From the NCBI GenBank assembly GCA_027357125.1, contig DAHVVW010000098.1, positions 1-7,291 of the forward strand: a stretch of 7,291 bases of DNA, read 5' to 3'. The DNA comes from Clostridiales bacterium (lineage in GTDB: Bacteria; Bacillota; Desulfitobacteriia; Desulfitobacteriales; Desulfitobacteriaceae). Below, in pieces: positions 1-6,147 of the stretch. The stretch's first letter is position 1. Each line of letters begins with the position of its first letter. The position numbers and the translations under genes were made by a program. The notes under the pieces were generated by a model. That model had not been told where the DNA came from. It worked only from the letters and a program-made list of their open reading frames with translations, and ran no database searches.

Positions 1-157
1 CGCTTTTAAGCGCCTTTTCGTTAAGGGGTTCAAGCTCTTCGCCCTGGCCCAAATCCGCAGCCATCGCAATGACTTCATACCCGTAATTCTCTTTCAGCCA
101 GGGAATGATAATCGAGGTGTCTAAACCTCCGGAATACGCTAAAACAACCTTTTTCAT
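1..157 (-). CDS. argG: Argininosuccinate synthase, N-terminal part (runs off the window)
   Basis: Argininosuccinate synthase joins citrulline and aspartate using ATP, the penultimate step of arginine synthesis, in the cytoplasm. Only the first 52 codons are visible. The protein starts [15 protein letters not shown], with the SGGLDTS pyrophosphate-binding P-loop (residues 9-15) of N-type ATP-pyrophosphatases, followed by [20 protein letters not shown], typical of the ArgG N-terminus. The ATG start is supported by a GGAGG at 168-172, ten bases upstream. It lies 89 bases after argF on the same strand with no terminator between them, so the two are probably co-transcribed; argF makes the citrulline this enzyme uses. 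The rest of the gene is outside the window, so its integrity cannot be judged. Identification is by recognition of the motif. Confidence 0.95.
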   Translation of the reverse strand, partial: MKKVVLAYSGGLDTSIIIPWLKENYGYEVIAMAADLGQGEELEPLNEKALKS

Positions 158-246
158 CTCTTGCTTTCCTCCCGACTCGTGATCTTTGTCCGCTATCCTT
201 CTTTATCCGATGGCTGACTGCCGTTTCCTTTATAACACAACCTAGC

Positions 247-1203
247 TCATATTACCAGCGCCATAATAGCCTTGTGGGCATGAAGACGGTTTTCAGCTTC
301 ATCAAACACTACGGACTGCGGACCTTCAAACACTTCACGGGTAATCTCTTCTTCATGGTGGGCCGGCAGGCAATGAAGCACAATCGCCTCAGGAGCAGCC
401 ACCTTCAGAAGCTGCGAATTAATCTGGTAGGAAGAGAATGCCTGTTTCCGAATCTCCGCCTCCTGCTCCTGCCCCATACTGGCCCAAACATCAGTATAGA
501 GCACATCTGCTCCCTGCGCAGCCACCTGTGGGTCTTGCACAACTTCCACCTTGCCTCCATTAACCTTAGCGTCTTCCTGAGCCAACGCTACAATTTCAGG
601 ATTTGGCCGGTAATCATTAGGGCAAGCAATAACGACATGCAGCCCCATCTTGGCCCCGCCAAACATCAGAGAATGGGCCATGTTGTTGCCGTCCCCGATG
701 TAAGCTAATTTAAGGCCTGCTAATTGCCCCTTATGCTCCTGGATCGTGAGCAGGTCTGCCAACACCTGCGTAGGGTGCAGCAGGTCGGTCAAACCGTTAA
801 TTACCGGAACCGTGGCATATTCCGCCAGGTCCTGAACCTCCTGATGGCTGAACGTCCGAATCATGATGCCGTCAACCATGCGCGACAGCACCCGGGCCGT
901 ATCGGCAATACTTTCGCCGCGCCCCAGTTGAATATCCCGGCTGCTTAAAAATAAAGCCTGCCCTCCCAGTTGATACATCCCCACCTCAAACGCCACCCTG
1001 GTCCGGGTAGAGGATTTTGTAAACATCATGGCCAGAGTTTTCCCGTGCAGGATCGGGTGCGGAATCCCCTCTTGGCGCTCTCGTTTCAAATCAGCCGCCA
1101 CTTTGATCATATAAGCAATTTCTTCTTGCGCAAAATCGTGCAAGGAGATAAAATCCCTGCCTTTGAATTTTTCTTTGTTAAGCTGCGTCATCTCTATCAC
1201 CAT
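247..1203 (-). CDS. argF: Ornithine carbamoyltransferase
   Basis: Catalyses carbamoyl phosphate + ornithine to citrulline in arginine biosynthesis. The 318-residue protein is of normal family length. Family motifs are in the right order: the carbamoyl-phosphate loop SSTRTR (64-69), HPTQVLAD (143-150), the ornithine-binding stretch DVWASMG (238-244) and HCLPAHH (277-283) carrying the catalytic Cys. The SMG loop and HCLP motif distinguish it from aspartate carbamoyltransferase. The frame stays open further upstream to 1332, but that extension covers the promoter and ARG box and looks non-coding. The ATG at 1203 has GAGG nine bases upstream; a second in-frame ATG at 1191 (MTQLNKEK, 314 residues) is also plausible. 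It is the first gene of an argF-argG unit with its own promoter. Biosynthetic ArgF is inferred from the argG neighbour; a catabolic ArcB is less likely because no arcA or arcC is nearby. Confidence 0.95.
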   Translation of the reverse strand: MVIEMTQLNKEKFKGRDFISLHDFAQEEIAYMIKVAADLKRERQEGIPHPILHGKTLAMMFTKSSTRTRVAFEVGMYQLGGQALFLSSRDIQLGRGESIADTARVLSRMVDGIMIRTFSHQEVQDLAEYATVPVINGLTDLLHPTQVLADLLTIQEHKGQLAGLKLAYIGDGNNMAHSLMFGGAKMGLHVVIACPNDYRPNPEIVALAQEDAKVNGGKVEVVQDPQVAAQGADVLYTDVWASMGQEQEAEIRKQAFSSYQINSQLLKVAAPEAIVLHCLPAHHEEEITREVFEGPQSVVFDEAENRLHAHKAIMALVI

Positions 1204-1228
1204 TCCTTTTATCCTCTCAGTGTGTATG

Positions 1229-1257
1229 ATTATACTATTCAGTGCATAAAAATTCAA
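1229..1257 (-). promoter_or_regulatory. Sigma-A-type promoter of argF-argG
   Basis: On the minus strand, TTGAAT (1257-1252) and a perfect TATAAT (1234-1229) are separated by exactly 17 bases. Transcription would begin near 1222, leaving a leader of about 20 bases with the ribosome binding site before the ATG at 1203. The position supports the short argF start and argues against the upstream extension. Confidence 0.75.
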
Positions 1258-1258
1258 T
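1241..1258 (-). promoter_or_regulatory. Candidate ARG box (ArgR/AhrC operator)
   Basis: The core TGCATAAAAATTCA (1243-1256, plus strand) matches the palindromic ARG-box core TGAATWWWWATTCA at 13 of 14 positions. It overlaps the -35 element and spacer of the argF promoter, where a bound arginine repressor would block RNA polymerase. A second TGAAT lies 15 bases away on the minus strand, but its spacing is not that of a usual tandem box. The operator is inferred by motif match only; no argR gene is in the window. Confidence 0.6.
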
Positions 1259-1263
1259 AGAAA

Positions 1264-1318
1264 ATTTTTGGTATTATGAGCAGGCTTATGAATGCCTATC
1301 TTCCGTGAAACCAAAAAT
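1264..1318. repeat. 9-bp inverted repeat upstream of the argF promoter
   Basis: ATTTTTGGT (1264-1272) and ACCAAAAAT (1310-1318) are perfect inverted copies about 37 bases apart. Between them is a smaller AGGC/GCCT pair (1282-1285, 1294-1297). The repeat is just upstream of the argF -35 box and after the terminator hairpin of the redox operon. No function is assigned; the arms are A+T-rich and could be chance. Confidence 0.35.
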
Positions 1319-1335
1319 ATCTGGTGCACCATGAA

Positions 1336-1370
1336 AATAGAGCAGGGGAGCCCATTTGCCCTGCTCTATT
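1336..1370 (-). terminator. Hairpin terminator after the cytochrome operon
   Basis: A perfect 12-bp inverted repeat, AATAGAGCAGGG (1336-1347) with CCCTGCTCTATT (1359-1370), and an 11-base loop. On the minus strand the right-hand end runs into ATTTTC, a short U-tract. It lies about 120 bases after the decahaem cytochrome stop and upstream of the argF promoter, so it plausibly separates the redox operon from the arg operon. The U-tract is weak, so termination may be partial. The remainder of the 286-base interval 1204-1489 holds the argF promoter and operator; I see no gene in it. Confidence 0.6.
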
Positions 1371-1489
1371 CTCTGTACCCACAGAATCAGATTTAGCGGA
1401 TGTAGTGGCTGGGAAGTTTTCAGTAAATATCCAGTATTTCCGTTGCTATAGTCAAAAACCTCAGCACTATCCGTTCTCGGGAAACGCTT

Positions 1490-2500
1490 TTACCCATTTG
1501 GTTTCGCCGTAGATTCACCGTCTTTATACCAGTGGCATTGATTACAATAGATTCTCGGTACCATCTCATCAGGTTTCGGCTGTTTACTGTCATGGCAGGT
1601 CAGGCAGTTCTGGATTCCCCGTTTGGAAACAAGGCTCGGGTGAATTGGTACCATTGATTTTTCATGCATTTGCGGCCTCTGCAGATGACATTTGTAGCAA
1701 AACTCCTGAGCCCGCGCGAAATCAGCGGCTTTGTCTCCGGTACTTACCGTCACAAAAGTGGGTTTATCCGGTGTGGTATGGCATTTGGTGCATACTTCGA
1801 CGTCATTACGGGCGGTTATTCCATGCTCAGCCCGCCAAGTTGGCTTATCATGGGAAGGCAGGGTAGGTATGGTAGTATGGCAAGCGCCGCATTTTCGCGT
1901 AACATTCACTTGTTTGTGGCATTCAATACAGGTCCACATGCTGGGTTGTATATAAGTTTTAATGGCTACTTTTTTTGCTACATCCATATTCCAGGCATCA
2001 TAGTTGTTTGGATCCACAATACCGGACAAGTCCCGTTCGGCGATTTTTGCGTGTACTACACCGTAGTGACATTTTACGCAAGTTACATTCGCAGCAAGAT
2101 GCTTTTCGTGGGGGATCTTTAGATCTCCCGAAGGGGAAGTCACGCGGTTCGACGAGTGACATTTGAGACAGACTAAATTCGGGATAGCATCAATCACTTT
2201 TATCGGTTTACTAAAGGATTGATTTTGGTGTTTCCCCACATAATCTACAGCTTTTTTATCTACGTGACAGGTAGTGCAGCTGAATCTGTCATGGGCGCTA
2301 ATTTGCCAGGTCAACACTTCCGGCCGCATTTCGTGGCACTGGGCACATTCGTCCGCCAGAGCGGCTGTCTGACCGGGATTTGCTTGGGAAGCCGATTGCT
2401 TAGCGGCTTTCGCGACTGAAACATAGTAACGGGCAGTCAGTAAGAACACCAACAACAAAACACCTAGGACAACAACCACCTTTATCCAGTGTTTTCGCAC
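1490..2500 (-). CDS. Membrane-anchored decahaem cytochrome c with NapC/NirT-like N-terminus
   Basis: The 336-residue protein starts with one membrane helix (about 6-23) after a basic N-terminus, which would export it and anchor it on the outer face. Ten CXXCH haem sites start at Cys 52, 75, 111, 141, 191, 204, 237, 268, 299 and 319. The first part, CAQCHEMRPEVLTWQISAH followed by a second CXXCH, is typical of the NapC/NirT/NrfH quinol-oxidising family. The remaining six sites form an extra domain. Met 58, in CXXCHxM, matches the haem-1 ligand position of NrfH. No CXXCK or other catalytic variant is present, so electron transfer rather than catalysis is inferred. The GTG start has AGGAGG seven bases upstream. 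It is the last gene of the five-gene operon, 40 bases after the small membrane protein. A specific physiological name cannot be given. Confidence 0.9.
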   Translation of the reverse strand: MRKHWIKVVVVLGVLLLVFLLTARYYVSVAKAAKQSASQANPGQTAALADECAQCHEMRPEVLTWQISAHDRFSCTTCHVDKKAVDYVGKHQNQSFSKPIKVIDAIPNLVCLKCHSSNRVTSPSGDLKIPHEKHLAANVTCVKCHYGVVHAKIAERDLSGIVDPNNYDAWNMDVAKKVAIKTYIQPSMWTCIECHKQVNVTRKCGACHTTIPTLPSHDKPTWRAEHGITARNDVEVCTKCHTTPDKPTFVTVSTGDKAADFARAQEFCYKCHLQRPQMHEKSMVPIHPSLVSKRGIQNCLTCHDSKQPKPDEMVPRIYCNQCHWYKDGESTAKPNG

Positions 2501-2507
2501 CCTTCTC

Positions 2508-2513
2508 CCTCCT
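2508..2513 (-). promoter_or_regulatory. Ribosome binding site fixing the GTG start of the decahaem cytochrome
   Basis: A perfect AGGAGG on the minus strand, seven bases before the GTG at 2500. No in-frame ATG is nearby, and the signal-anchor begins directly after this GTG, so the site decides the start. Confidence 0.75.
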
Positions 2514-2534
2514 CGTGATGTATGGGTTTCTTCA

Positions 2535-2548
2535 GGCCGTTTACGGCC
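2535..2548. repeat. Small hairpin over the stop codon of the 59-residue gene
   Basis: GGCCG-TTTA-CGGCC is a perfect 5-bp G+C-rich stem with a four-base loop. On the minus strand the TAA stop at 2543-2541 lies in the loop region. There is no U-tract, so it is not a terminator. It could affect mRNA stability or the relative expression of the decahaem gene that follows, but this is speculative. Confidence 0.4.
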
Positions 2549-2720
2549 AGACGATAAGCAAAGAAATCAAAGCCATTAAGCTCCCTGTGATAAGACCACC
2601 GACAATTCCTCCCAGCCAGCGCAAGAGCCTGTTAAGTCGAGTGCAGTAGAAAAAAAAGTACATAGAAAGCACGAAGCCGGTTAAAGCAAATACACCCATG
2701 TTTATCCAAACAACCATCAT
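2541..2720 (-). CDS. Small two-helix membrane protein of the redox operon
   Basis: The 59-residue protein starts MMVVWINMGVFALTG. Two hydrophobic segments (about 3-23 and 36-57) flank a basic loop, YCTRLNRLLRW, so a helical hairpin in the membrane is likely. The ATG at 2720 has GGGGAGG seven bases upstream; the in-frame extension to 2765 would precede this ribosome binding site and is less likely. It lies 79 bases after the NrfD-type gene and 40 before the decahaem gene, all on the same strand. No haem or iron-sulfur motif is present. I do not recognise the family. Its position suggests a small accessory or assembly subunit of the NrfD-type complex, comparable in size only to small subunits of other quinone-linked complexes. 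That role is inferred from context. Confidence 0.75.
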   Translation of the reverse strand: MMVVWINMGVFALTGFVLSMYFFFYCTRLNRLLRWLGGIVGGLITGSLMALISLLIVWP

Positions 2721-2799
2721 TTTTAGACCTCCCCTTAGCGTAAATCGCACCCCATCGCTCTGCACTTATATATTTTTCTTAGACTAAGAATATCTGCAA

Positions 2800-4014
2800 C
2801 TACTTATTACCACTGGCTTTTGGCTGTAACTTGATATTGAACGGGGTAACCATTGAATCCTTTTTTGGCCCTTCCGCTCCCCCCATCCAAGGTGGCAACA
2901 CGCGCACCATCGCTGACAGAATCAGCAAAGGGAGAGATAGAATAAATAAACTCGGTATGATACCCTCATTACTAAAAAGTCTCCAATGAAATTGAGCATA
3001 GCCTGCCAAACTCTTGGAGATTAACTGTCCACCAATCACCACATTAAAGCGCATTGCCAAAACACCGATTAATACCAGAGCACCGGAAATGATGGTCAGT
3101 AGCTGCCTTATTCCCGCAGATAGACGCCGCCAACGCCCAAAAGGCAGAAGCACTAACGGGATCAAAACCCCAAAACCCATTTGTACCCCCAGATAGGTGA
3201 CGGGAATCTCATTCGTAAGGAGACCGCGCACCATGTCCCATTCTTCTTTGCTTTCATAACCCATATGAAGCACTTCCAAAAGCTCTAGGACAGAAGCCAG
3301 CAGAAGGAATACCCACAAATACCTGTTTAAAGACATCAGACAGGGTAAATCCATTTCTTGCCGCCGTAACCAGCTGCTTACCCGGTAGATCAGAATGAGA
3401 AGGGCAATACCGGAGACGATGGCCGACAAGAGGAAGATCACGGGCATGAGGGGCGTACTCCACCATGGATTGGCTTTGATGGAGCCAAAGATAAATCCCA
3501 CATAGCCGTGCAGAAAACAGGCAGACGGTATGCCAATTGCTGCCAAGATCGAAACAACTTTATGGTCGGTGTTCAAAGCCGTAGGAGAAATATCTTTCGC
3601 TCCCAAACTAAGGATATTATAAAATACCTTGGTAAAGCCCTTGCTGGTGGAAGCATAGTGTACAATATCTTCACGGTAAATAAACCAGGTTTCCAGCAAA
3701 CAAAGAATTAAATAGAAAGAGTAGATGAAGCCGAAACCAGCCATAGCCGAGGTAAGATGAGGCGTAAACATAATGTTAAATGCCCTGAAAAGTTGCCCCA
3801 GATGGGCCAGCAGTGGCATGGGCGCCACAAACAGAAACGCAAGAGCAGTAATCAGAGACAGTCTCGATAACGGTTTTAACTCGGACTTGCCGAATACGTG
3901 GTAAAGTGAAGAGACTATAAAAGCTCCTGCAACCAGACCGGTAATATAAGGATACAGCACAATAAACAAACCCCAGTTCACTTCTATTTCATTTGGAAAA
4001 ACATAAAACGGCAT
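2800..4014 (-). CDS. NrfD/HybB-type quinone-interacting membrane subunit
   Basis: The 404-residue polytopic protein has about nine hydrophobic segments (roughly 14-38, 52-74, 88-112, 153-178, 188-211, 230-250, 272-292, 303-322 and 353-372). It resembles the NrfD/PsrC family, nearer the HybB/DsrP branch: the N-terminal GLVAGAFIVSSLYHVFG segment and the late RFNVVIGGQ segment (322-330) are family-like. Such proteins bind menaquinone near the outer face and pass electrons to or from a partner [4Fe-4S] protein. The ATG follows the TAA of the iron-sulfur gene with no gap, and GAGGTGG within the end of that gene can act as the ribosome binding site; translational coupling is likely. This close pairing supports the assignment. 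The direction of electron flow (quinol oxidation or quinone reduction) cannot be read from the sequence. No exact named complex is claimed. Confidence 0.88.
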   Translation of the reverse strand: MPFYVFPNEIEVNWGLFIVLYPYITGLVAGAFIVSSLYHVFGKSELKPLSRLSLITALAFLFVAPMPLLAHLGQLFRAFNIMFTPHLTSAMAGFGFIYSFYLILCLLETWFIYREDIVHYASTSKGFTKVFYNILSLGAKDISPTALNTDHKVVSILAAIGIPSACFLHGYVGFIFGSIKANPWWSTPLMPVIFLLSAIVSGIALLILIYRVSSWLRRQEMDLPCLMSLNRYLWVFLLLASVLELLEVLHMGYESKEEWDMVRGLLTNEIPVTYLGVQMGFGVLIPLVLLPFGRWRRLSAGIRQLLTIISGALVLIGVLAMRFNVVIGGQLISKSLAGYAQFHWRLFSNEGIIPSLFILSLPLLILSAMVRVLPPWMGGAEGPKKDSMVTPFNIKLQPKASGNK

Positions 4015-4791
4015 TTATTTCACCACCTCGTCAAGACCTAAGTAATAGAGGTTAGGTTTTGTACCCATATCCGGTTTAAGTACCCTCGTTCGCGCTTTTT
4101 TCTTTAGAGTCGCGACCTCACTGTCAGGATCTTTTAGGTTGCCAAATTTCCTTGCTCCCGTAGGACACACCTGGACGCAGACAGGCAGCATTCCCTTAGA
4201 AATTCTGTGATAGCACCAAGTGCATTTGTCAGCTACTTTTAGGATCGGGTGCAGGAAGCGGGCACCGTAAGGACAGGCCTGGATGCAGTAGCGGCAGCCA
4301 ATACACCTTTTCCTGTCTACCAGCACCACGCCGTCTCCGGTCTTATAGGTTGCGCCGACTGGGCACACCTGAATACAGGGCGCATTATGGCATTGATTGC
4401 ATAGCTTCGGAACGAAAAATTGCTTTTCTGGTTTGATATCCAGTTGGCGAAAATTCAAACCTCCTCCTGGCGAATCAACCCTCACTTTTTCATTTGAATC
4501 CACAAGATAGCGTTCAACCCAAGTTCGATACACCTCCTGGTCGAGTGGAACGCCGTTTTCCTTTTTGCATGCTCCGACACAATTGGCACAGCCAATGCAT
4601 TTTTCGATATCGATCAGAAAGGACCACTCTTTTCCTCTCCATAGCTGAGGTACAGGGGTTTGCTGCGCAGTCTCCAGGGCAGAAATCCGTCGGGCCGCAG
4701 GCAGAGCGCCTGCCGGGGCCAGGATTCCCACGGCCAGTACCTTGGTCGCAGAGATCACGAAATCCCGGCGGGTAAATGTCTCCTTCACCAT
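4015..4791 (-). CDS. Tat-exported protein with four [4Fe-4S] sites (NrfC/HybA/DsrO type)
   Basis: The 258-residue protein starts with a twin-arginine signal, TRRDFV (7-12), then a hydrophobic stretch ending near ALPA, implying folded export across the membrane. Four cysteine clusters are complete: C65-C68-C71-C75; C131-C134-C139-C143; C163-C166-C169-C173; and C190-C193-C205-C209. This is the DmsB/NrfC/HybA ferredoxin pattern with an 11-residue gap in the last cluster. It should carry electrons between the NrfD-type protein and the cytochromes. The ATG at 4791 was chosen because AGGGGG lies six bases upstream and the Tat motif then falls at the N-terminus; a GTG at 4815 would lengthen it by eight residues. 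It overlaps the stop of the tetrahaem gene by seven bases and abuts the NrfD-type gene. Confidence 0.92.
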   Translation of the reverse strand: MVKETFTRRDFVISATKVLAVGILAPAGALPAARRISALETAQQTPVPQLWRGKEWSFLIDIEKCIGCANCVGACKKENGVPLDQEVYRTWVERYLVDSNEKVRVDSPGGGLNFRQLDIKPEKQFFVPKLCNQCHNAPCIQVCPVGATYKTGDGVVLVDRKRCIGCRYCIQACPYGARFLHPILKVADKCTWCYHRISKGMLPVCVQVCPTGARKFGNLKDPDSEVATLKKKARTRVLKPDMGTKPNLYYLGLDEVVK

Positions 4792-5288
4792 TGTCGTCCC
4801 CCTATCTTCGACCACGGTTGGTGTGGATCATGGCACCGGGTACAATCCAGACCTCCACTATGTTCACCTACCTTAACCGAAGCAATCTGTTCCTTAGTCC
4901 GACCAACCAGTTCCCTATGACAGGTACCACACAGCTCTGCGTTTCCAGCCACAGCGGGGTGTGATTCCGCTGGTTTGCGCACATGGGCCATCAGAGGACC
5001 ATGGCAGGACTGGCAATTAAGTTTATTGTGCTCTGCTTGGGATGTTGCTTGAGCTACCTGCTCATGACATTTACTGCAAACCGTGTTTCCCGGGGGCGCA
5101 TAGCTTAAATCCATGGAAACCCATTCTGTAACATTGTCGCCCCGATAATAACCGTATTGACCAAACGACTTAGGCACAGACATATATCTGAATATTGCGA
5201 AAACAAGGAGGATAAATAGAACCGTTACCCCTGCCCGAAAAACAGCATGCTGTGAGAAACGTGATTTTTGGTCTATTCCTTCTTGCAT
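4785..5288 (-). CDS. Membrane-anchored tetrahaem cytochrome c
   Basis: The 167-residue protein has a short cytoplasmic N-terminus, one membrane helix (about 17-36) and an exported domain with four CXXCH sites starting at Cys 71, 92, 120 and 149. Five further histidines outside the motifs (87, 102, 110, 143, 156) could serve as distal haem ligands. It is the first gene of the operon, 27 bases or so after the predicted transcription start. The ATG at 5288 has GAGG eight bases upstream; an in-frame GTG at 5297 with its own AGAGG is an alternative adding three residues. The stop overlaps the start of the iron-sulfur gene, so the two are coupled. Its place beside NrfC/NrfD-type genes resembles NrfB or QrcA by role only. 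I cannot assign it to a named family. Confidence 0.88.
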   Translation of the reverse strand: MQEGIDQKSRFSQHAVFRAGVTVLFILLVFAIFRYMSVPKSFGQYGYYRGDNVTEWVSMDLSYAPPGNTVCSKCHEQVAQATSQAEHNKLNCQSCHGPLMAHVRKPAESHPAVAGNAELCGTCHRELVGRTKEQIASVKVGEHSGGLDCTRCHDPHQPWSKIGGRQW

Positions 5289-5321
5289 ATACCCCACCTC
5301 TTTACCTCTGGGTTTAGTTAA

Positions 5322-5351
5322 ATTATATTAGGTATTTCTAGATTCTGTCAT
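5322..5351 (-). promoter_or_regulatory. Promoter of the five-gene redox operon
   Basis: On the minus strand, ATGACA (5351-5346), five of six matches to TTGACA, and a perfect TATAAT (5327-5322) are 18 bases apart. Transcription would begin near 5315, giving a leader of about 27 bases. TGACAG with a 17-base spacer is an equivalent reading. The promoter lies downstream of the response-regulator terminator, so the redox operon is probably its own transcription unit. Confidence 0.7.
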
Positions 5352-5379
5352 GTGTTAAGGTTCCCTAAAAAGGGTTAGG

Positions 5380-5427
5380 ATGTCAGGGACATTTGTCACG
5401 TCAGAGGATTGAACGTCAGGGTTCAAT
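5380..5427. promoter_or_regulatory. Repeat cluster upstream of the redox promoter, candidate operator
   Basis: Three direct copies of AYGTCAGRG occur on the plus strand at 5380-5388, 5398-5406 and 5413-5421, at 18- and 15-base intervals. The last is embedded in an inverted repeat, ATTGAAC-N6-GTTCAAT (5408-5427). On the minus strand the cluster spans roughly -65 to -112 relative to the predicted start, a usual place for an activator. The adjacent NarL-family regulator is the obvious candidate ligand, but the copies do not match the E. coli NarL heptamer. Binding is inferred from repetition and position only. Confidence 0.45.
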
Positions 5428-5466
5428 TGTCCTAAGAGGCATGAAGTCAAATGGTAACGGACGATG

Positions 5467-5515
5467 AAAAAGGCCAAGAAAAAGTTATTCATCTCTAAAT
5501 AAATTTTTCTTGGCC
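5467..5515 (-). terminator. Strong terminator overlapping the end of the response-regulator gene
   Basis: GGCCAAGAAAAA (5472-5483) and TTTTTCTTGGCC (5504-5515) form a perfect 12-bp stem. Inside it TTATT and AATAA add five pairs after one mismatch, leaving an eight-base loop. On the minus strand the stem is followed by TTTTTC (U-tract 5471-5467). The upstream arm lies within the last codons of the response regulator, encoding AKKN, and the stop codon falls within the hairpin. Confidence 0.85.
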
Positions 5516-6147
5516 GCAAAGGCGGCAGCCTCTGTACGGTTGGACAGATGTAGTTTTCCCAGGATACTGCTAACATAATTGCGTACAGTCTTTTCACTTA
5601 GAAATATTGTTTCCGCAATCTCCCGGTTAGTTTTCCCTTCGGTTATGCAGATCAGCACTTTTTTCTCTTGGTCAGTCAGGTGTTCAAATGCCTCATCATC
5701 ATTTTGCTTATTATACCTCATGCGGTCCAACAATTTTTTCGTAATTACCGGGTCTAAAAGGGATTCCCCTCGGTAGACAGCCTGTACAGCACGAATCAAT
5801 TCATCATTTCCTACGTCTTTTAAGATATAGCCTTTAGCACCGGCGAAGATCGACTCCATAACTGTTTCCTCATCCCCGTAAGAGGTGAGCATGATTACCT
5901 TTATCTGGGGAAACCGGTTACACACTTCACGGCAGGCATCGATACCGCTGCTTCCCTTTAGGCGAACATCCATAATTACTACATCGGGACGGTGCTGTTC
6001 CGTTTTTGACAGAACCTCTGTTAAACTGGTGGCACCTTCGTCCACCCCTTCCAGATCTGGATATTGTTCTAAAAGATGTATTAGACCCAACCTGACAATT
6101 TCATGGTCATCAGCAACCAGTACCCTAATTTTGTTTATCGTGACCAC
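5485..6147 (-). CDS. NarL/FixJ-family response regulator
   Basis: The 220-residue protein has a receiver domain (about 6-122) with acidic pocket D13-D14, phosphoacceptor D60 in VVIMDVRL, T88 and K110, all conserved. A LuxR-type helix-turn-helix (about 155-215) follows, with LTDQEKKVL, NREIAETIFLSEKTVRNYVSSIL and NRTEAA, close in style to DevR/NarL regulators. It should bind DNA when phosphorylated by the kinase encoded just upstream. The GTG start at 6147 has AGGAG six bases upstream; the open frame extends to 6234 only inside the kinase gene. It overlaps the kinase stop by 23 bases, so the two are translationally coupled. The next operon downstream is the cytochrome/NrfD operon, whose promoter region holds repeats that could be its targets. 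The signal and regulon are unknown. Confidence 0.92.
   Translation of the reverse strand: MVTINKIRVLVADDHEIVRLGLIHLLEQYPDLEGVDEGATSLTEVLSKTEQHRPDVVIMDVRLKGSSGIDACREVCNRFPQIKVIMLTSYGDEETVMESIFAGAKGYILKDVGNDELIRAVQAVYRGESLLDPVITKKLLDRMRYNKQNDDEAFEHLTDQEKKVLICITEGKTNREIAETIFLSEKTVRNYVSSILGKLHLSNRTEAAAFAAKKNLFRDE

Noticed and set aside
274..1260. Plus-strand open frames across argF
   Set aside because: They are antisense shadows of a well-supported gene, with no ribosome binding site or recognisable domain.
1204..1332. N-terminal extension of the argF frame to 1332
   Set aside because: It would translate through the promoter and ARG box, has no family counterpart (43 extra residues), and a ribosome binding site lies before 1203.
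1204..1489. T-box or other riboswitch leader for argF
   Set aside because: No T-box TGGNACCGCG sequence is seen, and the promoter leaves a leader of only about 20 bases; the large hairpin lies upstream of the promoter.
2776..2790. Terminator between the NrfD-type gene and the small membrane gene
   Set aside because: TTCTTA/TAAGAA is a short A+T-rich repeat with a three-base loop and no U-tract on the minus strand.
1490..5288. A formate-dependent nitrite reductase (Nrf) operon
   Set aside because: NrfC- and NrfD-like proteins are present, but no pentahaem NrfA with its CXXCK site is encoded, and the decahaem protein has only CXXCH sites.
5408..5427. LexA/DinR box or FNR site
   Set aside because: The arms GAAC...GTTC are separated by six bases, not the four of a Gram-positive LexA box, and they do not match FNR TTGAT-N4-ATCAA.
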